A stretch of 33,455 bases of DNA. Source: a virus. Where the stretch lies: IMG/VR virus record IMGVR_UViG_3300030329_002232, positions 1,096-34,550 of that record, one strand, 5' to 3'. Each line of letters opens with the position of its first letter. Within the stretch, counting starts at the first letter, position 1. Positions 1 to 6,941 of this stretch are shown piece after piece. The translations under genes and the position numbers were made by a program. Below the pieces are notes generated by a model that had not been told where the DNA came from, searched no databases, and saw only the letters and a program-made list of their open reading frames with translations.

Positions 1-390
1 AGTAGCAGTTGCTTGGTCATTATATAGTTTTAGATAACTATCATCAGAAGGTTGTATAAATCTCCATTTATTTGTGCCGCTTCTTTGAAATGCTAAAGTT
101 GTTTCTGAGCCGCTTGAAATTGTTGGATTGATAATTAATGTATCTGAAACTGTTACATCTCTATTAGTTGTATCGACTATGAATATGTCACCACCATCTG
201 AATTGGCTCGGACAAGAAAGGCCTCTGTCCCTGTAGCGTCTATGATTGTGCTATTTGATACAACAGAGGTCAGGTTGATACTTACATCACCTGCAACACC
301 GAGATCTCCTGTTATTGTAAGATCTCCGTCAACAGTCCCCCCTGTGGACAGATTTGCGGCTACCGATTTTCCAAGGACGGACTCTATCAT
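1..390 (-). CDS. Tail fibre, N-terminal part (runs off the left edge)
   Basis: Reading leftward from the ATG at 390, the frame stays open for 130 codons to base 1 with no stop, so the gene continues outside the window or across a circular junction. The protein has a short N-terminal anchor (MIESVLGKSVAANL) and then repetitive beta-rich stretches such as GDLTITGDLGVAG and the FQRSGTNKWRFI motif common in shaft regions of marine phage fibres. The start has AGAGG nine bases upstream and lies 3 bases after the preceding stop. Joined to base 33455 the reading frame continues directly into the fibre fragment at the other end. The fibre role is inferred from composition and from those repeats. Confidence 0.8.
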   Translation of the reverse strand, partial: MIESVLGKSVAANLSTGGTVDGDLTITGDLGVAGDVSINLTSVVSNSTIIDATGTEAFLVRANSDGGDIFIVDTTNRDVTVSDTLIINPTISSGSETTLAFQRSGTNKWRFIQPSDDSYLKLYNDQATAT

Positions 391-393
391 AAT

Positions 394-732
394 TTATACC
401 TCTACAATTCTTACGGCCCCAGCAGAGCCTTTACCTAAATGATTAAAATAAACAGTATCGCCCAGACCTCTGGGAACTGTTAAAAATACAAGCGTTGACG
501 ATGGAATGATCATGTCATTCGCTACTGTTACATCTGTTGTAGTAGTTGAAAAGTTAAAATAAAGCTCTACAGCGCTATATACACCTATTTGCGATGTGTT
601 CTCATCTACGCTAAAATGTATTGTATTGGTGTTTGATGTCCCAGAGTGAGTAGCAACTGAGGCCACCGTCCACTTGCCCCCTACGCTGATATTCATTGCC
701 TCCTGTACTGATCTTTTATGTAGGTCTGCCAT
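394..732 (-). CDS. Small virion-associated protein, paralogue of the 741-1310 product
   Basis: This 112-residue protein lies between the capsid-proximal genes and the fibre gene in the late series. I do not recognise a named family. Its N-terminus (MADLHKRSVQEAMNIS) matches that of the upstream neighbour (DLHKHSAQEAQNI), and the rest is threonine/serine/valine-rich and predicted beta, as in small decoration or fibre-associated proteins. It has no signal peptide and no membrane segment. The shared N-terminus suggests that both proteins dock to the same partner, for example the capsid or the fibre base. That function is inference. Confidence 0.7.
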   Translation of the reverse strand: MADLHKRSVQEAMNISVGGKWTVASVATHSGTSNTNTIHFSVDENTSQIGVYSAVELYFNFSTTTTDVTVANDMIIPSSTLVFLTVPRGLGDTVYFNHLGKGSAGAVRIVEV

Positions 733-740
733 AATATCTC

Positions 741-1310
741 CTAATAGTCAATGCCAAATACTAATTCAATATCGCCAACGCTGAATGATGGTGTCGTATT
801 CCCCGGATCATCTTCACTTTGCACCTTTGCGGCCACATAAACACTTGTAGAGCCTGATGCGGCCTGCAACATCAATGGTAGCTGAGGATAGGTCTTAGTG
901 GCACTTGTGAACGCTTTATAGCCCTGCATAATGGTATAGACCCTGCCACCTCCCGGATTCTGTTGTAGATTGTCGCCGTCAATATATATACAGCCAAGAT
1001 TTTTAGCTGTTCCAAAGTCGCTATCGCTCATGTTCCATGCGGCGTTGACCGTGCCTGCGCTCTGGTTGACCTGAAAAAACCAAAGGGTCGCATCAAATAA
1101 ACTTGATGACTTAGAATTGATTGTAATATTTACCAACTTAGACGCCCCACCCGGATACCCTACCGCCTCTGGTATCTCTGTTGTCGTAAACAATACGTCA
1201 TTGTTAGAATACTGGACACCAGTTATCGTGGGTGTCACTCTGATCACAGCTCTGCGCGCCGTAATGTTTTGAGCCTCTTGCGCAGAGTGCTTGTGTAGGT
1301 CTATTGCCAT
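741..1310 (-). CDS. Putative head-fibre or decoration protein
   Basis: This 189-residue protein is encoded downstream of the capsid gene and just before its shorter paralogue, separated by 8 bases. After the shared N-terminal motif DLHKHSAQEAQNI it is beta-rich with many aromatic and small residues (for example LWFFQVNQSAGTVNAAW and YPQLPLMLQAA). Proteins of this size and composition after a phage capsid gene are often capsid-surface or minor structural proteins. No enzymatic motif or membrane segment is visible. The structural role rests on position and composition only. Confidence 0.65.
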   Translation of the reverse strand: MAIDLHKHSAQEAQNITARRAVIRVTPTITGVQYSNNDVLFTTTEIPEAVGYPGGASKLVNITINSKSSSLFDATLWFFQVNQSAGTVNAAWNMSDSDFGTAKNLGCIYIDGDNLQQNPGGGRVYTIMQGYKAFTSATKTYPQLPLMLQAASGSTSVYVAAKVQSEDDPGNTTPSFSVGDIELVFGIDY

Positions 1311-1378
1311 TTTATCACCTTTATTTTAGGTCGCCATTAAAGCACTTGACTTGTGCATGAACAGGCCGTTGATATTTG

Positions 1379-1615
1379 CTACAAACGAGCTAAAAGTTCT
1401 TTCTTAGAATCGCCTCTATCAAAATCAACATCATTGTCAGACAACCATTCTCTGATGTCGTTTATTTTCCACGCCATTGTTGGTTTGTCTTTCTTTGATG
1501 CTTTTATTTCAACTGCCCCATTCGCAAGCAGGTCGCTACAGGTATCCTTTCCACCATCGGTAGAATCATCAACCTGAAAAGACTCGTCTTCATTAGGCCA
1601 TTTAAAAGTTCTCAT
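1379..1615 (-). CDS. Small protein with C-terminal HeH/LEM (SAP-like) domain
   Basis: This 78-residue product is the first gene after the major capsid gene. Residues about 47-78 (MAWKINDIREWLSDNDVDFD followed by RGDSKKELLARL) fit the HeH/LEM helix-extended-helix pattern: a tryptophan-leucine helix, a short acidic turn, then K-K-E-L-L. Such domains occur at the ends of small phage proteins beside capsid genes and are thought to bind DNA or protein partners. The N-terminal half is acidic and unassigned. A completion or connector role is possible but not shown. Confidence 0.7.
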   Translation of the reverse strand: MRTFKWPNEDESFQVDDSTDGGKDTCSDLLANGAVEIKASKKDKPTMAWKINDIREWLSDNDVDFDRGDSKKELLARL

Positions 1616-1633
1616 AATTATCCTGCGAATTTA

Positions 1634-1653
1634 GGGCCGTGTTTAAACGGCCC
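1634..1653. other. GC-rich stem-loop after the capsid gene
   Basis: A 7-bp perfect stem (GGGCCGT pairing with ACGGCCC) closes a 6-base loop between the capsid stop and the next start. The loop and right arm include one of the GTTTAAAC octamers. There is no T-run on either strand, so it is not a standard intrinsic terminator. It could attenuate transcription or act as an RNA processing or stability element downstream of a highly expressed capsid gene. Confidence 0.4.
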
Positions 1654-1672
1654 CAATTCATTTAATCAGTTA

Positions 1673-2803
1673 TTAACTTGCGTTAGTGAACTTGTATCCT
1701 CTTTTATTGTCAGAGTCATCAAGTATTTTCACTCCATACAATGTGTGGGCCACCACTTTAGTGCCCAAATAGTCTACATCGTACTGGCTTTTTACGTCTA
1801 TATCGCGTTGAACTGCCATCGCGCATGCGCTCTTGTGATAGATCACACCGGACACATTTGTGCCGCCGGCTGATAGCGAGTTTGACATAAGAACTGGCAT
1901 GCCCATTAATCGTCCAACAACACCTGTAAGTGCTGGGCTGTTACCAGAGTTAAAACCTGTAATGTCTGCTCTGACAAAACTCGCACCAAAAGTACCAGCA
2001 GGATTAAGCATGTCAGCATACAAGGTTGGATTAACAACAAAGAAAACGTCACCAGACGTATAATCAATGTCGTTCTCGCCCAAATTAGCAATGGCCGCCT
2101 CAAACTCTGCGGCTGTAATTTGGTCATCAGTTGTCAAGGTTGCACCTTGGTTCACAGTAATCAACTGAGCGGCGATATCAGAATCGACCTGTTTAGCCAG
2201 AGCATAGCCCATAGCTTTAGCGTAAGCTGAGATCAGGTCATATTGACTTTGCACCTGTAAAACGTCAGTAAACATCTTTGCACTATAGTAATGCTTGTCG
2301 ATAGTTAACTGAGTTTCTGTTTCAGCAGGAGCGACATAACTAACTGCCGCGCCGTCTGTTAAACTCGATGCTGTCATTTTTGCAATTTCAGGAATATGGA
2401 TAATTTTTCCACTACTCTGAACAAGTGAAGAGTAATCTTCAATAGTATTTTTGAATACCAGACGTTCCTCAAAATATTTATAGCATTGTTGCTGTGAGCT
2501 TTTTATCTCACATCTCCGCATTTCTACGGAGTATCGGCATATCTTTTCTACTCAGTAAGTAGTTGCGGCCTCGTGGGCGAATTATATCTTTTCATCGCCT
2601 ATGCTCTGCCCCTGACTGTGCTACACACAGCCTTCGGTTCGGATTGCCTTATGCTTTCGCACTTAGGTTTCCCGGCTAATTCCGCAATAGTAATAATCAT
2701 AGTCACCTATGAAAACGACCTATATGATCAAGTCACCCCAGAGTTCTGGGATGAAATATTGAGTTACACCAGTATCAAAAACGGTTCCAGAAGGTGTTGC
2801 CAT
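1673..2803 (-). CDS. Major capsid protein, HK97-fold type, interrupted by a group I intron
   Basis: The gene has two exons: 2803-2727 (25 codons plus 2 bases) and 2483-1673. Exon 1 begins MATPSGTVFDTGVTQY and ends FIPELWGDL; exon 2 starts YKYFEERLVFKN. Joined, the frame is restored through an ATC codon and gives 295 residues, with the continuous segment WGDLIYKYFEERLVF typical of capsid N-terminal arms. Later stretches (QLTIDKHYYSAKMFTDVLQ, VGRLMGMPVLMSN, YHKSACAMAVQRDIDVKSQ) fit phage major capsid proteins. The ATG at 2803 lies 10 bases after the scaffold stop and has AGGGG upstream. Without splicing, translation stops at a TAG seven bases inside the intron. An alternative ATG at 2521 lies inside the intron and would yield a protein lacking the true N-arm, so it was rejected. 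Confidence 0.92.
2484..2726 (-). ncRNA. Group I intron (243 nt, no ORF) in the capsid gene
   Basis: Coordinates within the intron count from 2726 (nt 1) to 2484 (nt 243). Exon 1 ends in U and the intron ends in G, as in group I introns. The guide at nt 3-11 (UAUAGGUCG) pairs with both exons: GUCG with UGAU of exon 1, including the U.G pair at the splice site (P1), and UAUAG with CUAUA of exon 2 (P10). Helices seen: P2 nt 15-20/25-30 with a GUGA tetraloop; P3 UUGCGG 40-45 with CCGCAA 159-164; P4 about 53-56/84-87; P5 with a GAAA loop (60-80); P6 95-101/107-113; P7 G(A)GCAUA 121-127 with UAUGCC 186-191, including the bulged A and the G-C pair of the guanosine site; P7.1 128-132/147-151; P8 165-169/175-179; AAAAGA in J8/7; P9 196-200/209-213. 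The hairpin between P7 and P3' points to subgroup IA. Splicing itself is inferred. Confidence 0.92.
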
Positions 2804-2813
2804 TTAATGCCCC

Positions 2814-3371
2814 TTATGTAATTTTCGTTTTTTGTGTGGCCTTTCGGTCGTAGGCTTTCACAATATCTCCATAATTCTCACGCTTGAACTTTTCATCATT
2901 CGCCATGAATGAGTCAAGATTGACGTTTGTATTAGTACGTCCCTGAACAGCCTCTGCCGGATTGGAAACGTCTGAAGGTTGTGCCTGCCTCACGAAATGC
3001 TCTAATTGTTCTAAATTCATGTTTTCATAATGCACTCTCTCATCTTCAGGTATAGCCTCCAACAATGTCTCCCTCTTTGCCGCATCTTGTTTCTCAAACA
3101 TCACCAACTTGCTTTCCAGCGTTTTCGTCTTTTCTTTCAGCTCTGTTATAAGATCATCTTTCTTGCCCTCTGCAATCAGCTTTGCCTGACGGTCTTCCTC
3201 CGCTTTTAGCGAAAGTTTATCGTTTTTAGACTCAGCATCTTGAGCACGCGACCTCAAGGATTGTGAATACTTTTTCTCTTTCTGATAAAGTGCCTCGTAA
3301 TCTACCTCGCCCTCTGGCGTTGTAGTTTGAACGTCCTGTTCTTCAACTTGCGTTGTTGTTTCTTCAGCCAT
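2814..3371 (-). CDS. Capsid scaffolding-like protein
   Basis: This 185-residue, very acidic and lysine-rich protein lies immediately upstream of the major capsid gene. Residues about 30-100 are heptad-like and alpha-helical (long runs of E, K, L and A), predicting a coiled coil, and the C-terminus is basic (KRENYGDIVKAYDRKATQKT). This composition, length and position are typical of phage scaffolding proteins that guide capsid assembly and are then expelled or cleaved. No protease motif is visible. The assignment rests on context and composition, not on a sequence signature. Confidence 0.75.
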   Translation of the reverse strand: MAEETTTQVEEQDVQTTTPEGEVDYEALYQKEKKYSQSLRSRAQDAESKNDKLSLKAEEDRQAKLIAEGKKDDLITELKEKTKTLESKLVMFEKQDAAKRETLLEAIPEDERVHYENMNLEQLEHFVRQAQPSDVSNPAEAVQGRTNTNVNLDSFMANDEKFKRENYGDIVKAYDRKATQKTKIT

Positions 3372-3445
3372 CTGGCTTATCTCCCTGCTTTTTTCATAAT
3401 AGAATATAGTCTTAAAGTTTTTTTTAAGGCTATTATTTTTTTTAC

Positions 3446-3491
3446 TTGCATCATATACATATTATGTGTTATAATTGTTTTAGTTATGATA
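3446..3491 (+). promoter_or_regulatory. Promoter with TTAGTTATGATA element
   Basis: The -35 TTGCAT (3446-3451) and -10 TATAAT (3470-3475) are 18 bases apart, followed by TTTAGTTATGATA (3479-3491). The same layout occurs before four other rightward units. The ATG of the element (3486) opens a 19-codon reading frame that stops before the downstream gene. Confidence 0.8.
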
Positions 3492-3561
3492 GCAAAAGCA
3501 AGAGGCTTTTTGGGTATAAAAAAGCGTTGTAAATTAAAACAGTAATTATGGAGGTATATAT

Positions 3562-3774
3562 ATGACAAACGAAATTGCTGATCTTAGCAAAAAGTACGAA
3601 TCTATGTTTGGAGAGTTTCCACCTGTTTTTGGATATCCAGATGATGAGCTATTTGAGGCCCTAAATAAAGCATTGAAAACTAAAACACCTATGCGTGGCT
3701 ACGATGAGGTCATTAATGAAGAATTAGGTATTGTGGATGACGACTTTGAAAAGCAGAAAAAAATAAAACTTTAA
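3562..3774 (+). CDS. Small acidic rightward-transcribed protein, unknown function
   Basis: This 70-residue protein starts at an ATG preceded by GGAGG and follows the conserved promoter at 3446-3491, so it is a one-gene rightward unit embedded in the leftward head-gene cluster. It reads MTNEIADLSKKYESMFGEFP, then an acidic middle and a lysine-rich end, with no cysteines and no membrane segment. I do not recognise the family. It is convergent with, and overlaps by 4 bases, the end of the minor head gene. The shared promoter suggests early expression. Confidence 0.75.
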   Translation: MTNEIADLSKKYESMFGEFPPVFGYPDDELFEALNKALKTKTPMRGYDEVINEELGIVDDDFEKQKKIKL

Positions 3775-5291
3775 TTCATCGCTGTTCCAAAATACCCATC
3801 TCTTAAAATTGTTTCCATTAATTCTTCATAATAGGTAGTTAACTCAGGCAAGGTTTGTTTTAGCCAATTCCAATAGATAGGGTCTTGATGGCTATATAAT
3901 GCTGTCAAATTTGCGAATACCTCGTGCCTGTCCATAGTTGCCCATTTATAATATGAATCAGCATGTCCATATCCTATTTTATTGTGAGTTAACGCTCCAA
4001 ATAAATCTTGAATATATGCCATCGTGGCGTTTTCATCTTTTTTTAATGCCTTGATGAGGGCATGGTCTTTTGTAAAATATTTTCCACCGGGCAAGTCGAA
4101 ATGAACCATATTTCTCATCTCATGCATCATACCCCAGTTTTCATTTCTACTTTCCGCCATTACCTTGTTTGTCCGTTTATACTTACTGCCTACCCCTAAT
4201 TTGTGCCGCGATTTAAAATAGGCCTCATGGAATTTTAACTGGTCGGCATCTGCTTTGCTCAATTTGTTTAGTTTTGCAAAATCATCAACAGATACAACGA
4301 CCCCATTTTTAAGGTCTGCGTAATATTTTTTATATACTGAATCCATTTTCCCTATATTAGGATGGATATTGTGATGCATAAAATGCCCATATTCATGCCT
4401 AATCGTACCGTATTCTCTTTTATAAGCAGGCGTGTTTTTAATTTGATATTCTATATTGATTCCCCCATGCCTTGTTTGGTATTTAATATCTTTTTCACCT
4501 TTATACCATTTTTCAAATGCTCTATTCCTGTGCTCTGTAAAATACCCCGACCCTCTTTGAGATATATGTTTCAGTTCAGGAAATTGTCCCAACACTTGTT
4601 TAAATTTTTTACTACTGTCTGTGAACGCATCAACAAAATGCTGATTCCCTTCTGCGTTCCCACTTGTGAATTTTTTATCTAATGCCGTACTTGTTGCTGA
4701 AACCGCTGTAGCTACTCTTTTCTTTTTAACCGTAGCGCCTTTCTCAACAACTCCCTCCATTTGCAATCTGGGAGATATTTTTCCGCTTGGGTCGATAATA
4801 CAATAACAATACCCCTTACAGACCGACCATCCTGTACCGGGTAAACCTTCCTGCTCCCATTCTTTGAGCGTCTTTTGCTGTCCTCCTCTTGGAGCGCAAT
4901 CAAGGCAAACTTTGTGCCCTGCTATAGTTACCCAAGTGAACAGCGTGTCAGACTCTGGGTCTAATGCTTGGAATTGACCTGCTCTACTTGACTGATTTAT
5001 GCCCTCAACCAAGGCGCCCTTAACAGAATTTCTTATTTCCCCAAATACAGGGCCACCTGTTTGCATGTCGGTCAATAGACCTGCTTTAATAGCGTTAGTT
5101 GATATTCCTGCCGCCGCCTGAGTTTGTACAGCTTTGTTTACTCTTGACGTAAACACATCCGCGTCATACAGCATTTTACCCATTGCCTGATCAAGTAACT
5201 GCCTTGCCTCTGGAGGTAATTGGGATAGACCTGCTAAAACGTTCTCAAAGTCATCTCCAAACAATGCTATAAGTTCAGCGTTTGTTGCCAT
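3771..5291 (-). CDS. MuF/SPP1 gp7-like minor head protein fused to an HExxH metallopeptidase domain
   Basis: This protein has 506 residues. The N-terminal 170 residues resemble MuF/SPP1 gp7 head-morphogenesis proteins, including the cysteine cluster HKVCLDCAPRGG (about 126-137) and CKGYCYC (158-164). The C-terminal half is a separate domain with HEYGH at 299-303 (zinc-binding HExxH) and a downstream HEVFANLTALY (456-466) whose glutamate is a plausible third ligand, as in gluzincins. It lies between the scaffold and a virion morphogenesis gene, 1 base from the latter. MuF proteins of other phages carry variable C-terminal enzyme or toxin domains and may enter the cell with the DNA. Whether this domain matures the head or acts in the host is open. 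Confidence 0.85.
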   Translation of the reverse strand: MATNAELIALFGDDFENVLAGLSQLPPEARQLLDQAMGKMLYDADVFTSRVNKAVQTQAAAGISTNAIKAGLLTDMQTGGPVFGEIRNSVKGALVEGINQSSRAGQFQALDPESDTLFTWVTIAGHKVCLDCAPRGGQQKTLKEWEQEGLPGTGWSVCKGYCYCIIDPSGKISPRLQMEGVVEKGATVKKKRVATAVSATSTALDKKFTSGNAEGNQHFVDAFTDSSKKFKQVLGQFPELKHISQRGSGYFTEHRNRAFEKWYKGEKDIKYQTRHGGINIEYQIKNTPAYKREYGTIRHEYGHFMHHNIHPNIGKMDSVYKKYYADLKNGVVVSVDDFAKLNKLSKADADQLKFHEAYFKSRHKLGVGSKYKRTNKVMAESRNENWGMMHEMRNMVHFDLPGGKYFTKDHALIKALKKDENATMAYIQDLFGALTHNKIGYGHADSYYKWATMDRHEVFANLTALYSHQDPIYWNWLKQTLPELTTYYEELMETILRDGYFGTAMN

Positions 5292-5785
5292 TATTTAACT
5301 AACGAATGAGCCAGTTTAAACAGCGCCATTTCAACAAATTTTTTGTATTGTGCGCCGTTTTTTTTCATTTCTTTTGTGATGCCAAACCATTCACGTTTAG
5401 GAACTTTTTTGCCCGGAATCATTGAATTTGCGGCTGTAGTAAAGCCCTCATTGTGATACACGCCATGCTCTGTAAGCATTAAAACTTGAGACACGAGACT
5501 ACCCGGCTTTGCTGGTGTGATTTTTGTATTCCTTAGCTTTTTTTGCCTTGCGCCTTTCATCGTGTCAAGTGGTGTAAAGCCATGACCCCTTCTGTTTCGT
5601 ATAGGGAGTGTTGAGATGGTGCTTAATTTAACGTATTTCGCCCCTTTTATGTCTGTCTGGGTGTCTATGCCCCTTTGTATGCTTTCGTTCTGATATCGGG
5701 CCATATCGGTCAACATCTCAGCAATCGTTTTTTGGATTTGATTCCCTGCTTTTTTAAAGCTGTAATTTCTGCGAGACTTTATCAT
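5291..5785 (-). CDS. Phage virion morphogenesis protein (Mu gpG-like)
   Basis: This is a 164-residue basic protein. The segment VYHNEGFTTAANSMIPGKKV followed by PKREWFGIT matches the pattern of the Mu gpG/virion morphogenesis family (H-x-x-G, then a proline and basic stretch before a conserved W/F-x-G-I/L). Members act in head completion or head-tail joining. It overlaps the minor head gene by one base and the nuclease gene by 4 bases, so it is translationally coupled in the head operon. The family call is moderately secure; the exact assembly step is unknown. Confidence 0.75.
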   Translation of the reverse strand: MIKSRRNYSFKKAGNQIQKTIAEMLTDMARYQNESIQRGIDTQTDIKGAKYVKLSTISTLPIRNRRGHGFTPLDTMKGARQKKLRNTKITPAKPGSLVSQVLMLTEHGVYHNEGFTTAANSMIPGKKVPKREWFGITKEMKKNGAQYKKFVEMALFKLAHSLVK

Positions 5786-6144
5786 TTAAAGGTCTTTTTC
5801 TTTTCCCCATGATAGGTGTATGCATGGCCTTCATCTATAAGCATCTGATTCACAGTTCTCTCGTGCCCTTCTACATTTAATATTCCTAAGACCCTGCCAT
5901 ATTTTCCAAGCCCCATAGACCTGAGTCTGAATTTACCATCATTCAGGGCCAACAGCTCTTTTGTTCTGGCCTTAGCCAGCAGTCCTTTCTTTTTTTCTGC
6001 TTTGTTTCGCGTCCGACTTTCCCATGTGTCCACACCATGAAAGCGAATACGTTTTTTTATCCAGACCGTCATGCCGAGGTCTATCATCGCATCTACCGTG
6101 TCTCCATCCACCACCCTCACAAGTTTGGCGTCATATTCGTACAT
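5782..6144 (-). CDS. Thermonuclease-like (SNase family) nuclease
   Basis: This 120-residue protein has the staphylococcal-nuclease core: VVDGDTV (D13, D15), RIRFHGVDTWE (R34, D39, E42) and KYGRVLG (R84). These correspond to the calcium-binding aspartates and the catalytic Arg35, Glu43 and Arg87 of the prototype, so it is likely an active Ca2+-dependent DNA/RNA endonuclease. No secretion signal is present. It is encoded between head-morphogenesis genes with overlapping stops and starts. It could act in host DNA breakdown, in superinfection, or be a virion component. Confidence 0.88.
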   Translation of the reverse strand: MYEYDAKLVRVVDGDTVDAMIDLGMTVWIKKRIRFHGVDTWESRTRNKAEKKKGLLAKARTKELLALNDGKFRLRSMGLGKYGRVLGILNVEGHERTVNQMLIDEGHAYTYHGEKKKTFK

Positions 6145-6464
6145 CAGTTCCTCCCATTAATGCGACTCATGGCACCTTTCAGCTCCATAAGAACATCTGT
6201 CACATCATTTAATTCCGAAATCATTTTTTCGTGACGCCTTGTAGAATCTGATGCCTCGGAGTTCCACCTATCGACCAGCTTGATGGTTATTGACTGCGTG
6301 TTGTCAATGACGGTTCCCATCTTTGCCAGATTCTGCTGTATCTCATCAAGACACTCATCTTGTTTTTTCTGGCTCGACATCAAATTCATAATAAGATATA
6401 CGAAAAGCCCTACAATTATCGCTACGGCGCCGTACTCAGCATATAAGCCAAATAGCTCTTCCAT
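6144..6464 (-). CDS. Small membrane protein with coiled-coil tail, holin-like
   Basis: The 106-residue product has one N-terminal hydrophobic span at about residues 12-30 (AVAIIVGLFVYLIMNLM) followed by a charged alpha-helical tail with heptad spacing. This layout resembles BhlA-type holin-like proteins but is also that of many accessory membrane proteins. It shares a one-base TAATG junction with the nuclease gene and is one of three consecutive small membrane proteins here, far from the endolysin in the linear map. A holin role is possible but not demonstrated. Confidence 0.7.
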   Translation of the reverse strand: MEELFGLYAEYGAVAIIVGLFVYLIMNLMSSQKKQDECLDEIQQNLAKMGTVIDNTQSITIKLVDRWNSEASDSTRRHEKMISELNDVTDVLMELKGAMSRINGRN

Positions 6465-6465
6465 A

Positions 6466-6816
6466 TTAATCTCCCTTACCTCGTTTCTTTTTCCAAGAGA
6501 ATGGATTTAATGACACGCCTCCGACCTTGACCATTTCCTTCTCATACCACTTAACAGACTCTTCAAGCTGTTCTATCCTAAATTTTTCCTCCTGTTCATG
6601 GTGAGCTATTAGCTCCTCAATGTCTTTTTTGTGTTGTGCTATGTCTTGTTCCATAGCCATGATCTTCATCTGGTACTGGTAAAATGTGACCGTCAAGCCA
6701 ATGATCAAAGCTATGAGCTGACACAGCCACTTAATATTGATGGTCAGGGCAAAGCTGTCAGAGCCTACCGTTTGACCTTTAAATGATCTGGCCCCATTTT
6801 CCATATCCTTGGGCAT
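6466..6816 (-). CDS. Membrane-anchored coiled-coil protein
   Basis: This 116-residue protein has a central membrane span (about 28-48, WLCQLIALIIGLTVTFYQYQ), then a long charged coiled coil and a basic end (FSWKKKRGKGD). Its start shares a TAATG junction with the preceding small gene, and its stop is one base from the next start, so it is firmly in the operon. I do not recognise the family. The topology resembles the neighbouring 106-residue protein, and the two may form a membrane complex, which is inference. Confidence 0.65.
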   Translation of the reverse strand: MPKDMENGARSFKGQTVGSDSFALTINIKWLCQLIALIIGLTVTFYQYQMKIMAMEQDIAQHKKDIEELIAHHEQEEKFRIEQLEESVKWYEKEMVKVGGVSLNPFSWKKKRGKGD

Positions 6817-6941
6817 TATATTTTATCCAGTTCATAGCCGCATACCTCCCAGCCCCCACCGCAGGCATAAAATGATAAAAATATAAATAAAAGAATATAC
6901 CAGCAACACAGGATTATAAATTCTTTATTAATGTGTTTCAT
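6816..6941 (-). CDS. 41-residue membrane peptide
   Basis: This short gene has a hydrophobic core (FIILCCWYILLFIFLSFYAC) followed by GGGWEVCGYELDKI. Its start overlaps the upstream stop as ATGA, and its stop shares a TAATG junction with the downstream start. Such tight coupling supports it as a real gene. The YAC-GGG segment loosely recalls a lipoprotein lipobox, but the residues before the cysteine are not canonical. A short-lived lysis or membrane helper is possible. Confidence 0.6.
   Translation of the reverse strand: MKHINKEFIILCCWYILLFIFLSFYACGGGWEVCGYELDKI

Noticed and set aside
128-442. Rightward frame opposite the fibre start
   Set aside because: Low-complexity S/T/P product antisense to the fibre gene, no ribosome site or promoter; a shadow of the real minus-strand gene.
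2590-2650. tRNA-like hairpin in the intron (GGTTCGGAT stretch)
   Set aside because: No cloverleaf forms; the arms are accounted for by the group I helices P5 and P6. No tRNA gene was found elsewhere.
2573-2821. Rightward frame whose product contains PEFWDEILSY, resembling a capsid N-terminus
   Set aside because: It is the mirror of a near-palindrome (CCCAGARYTCTGGG) encoding PELW on the true minus strand. It lies within the intron and exon 1, has no promoter, and the minus-strand reading joins exactly to the capsid.
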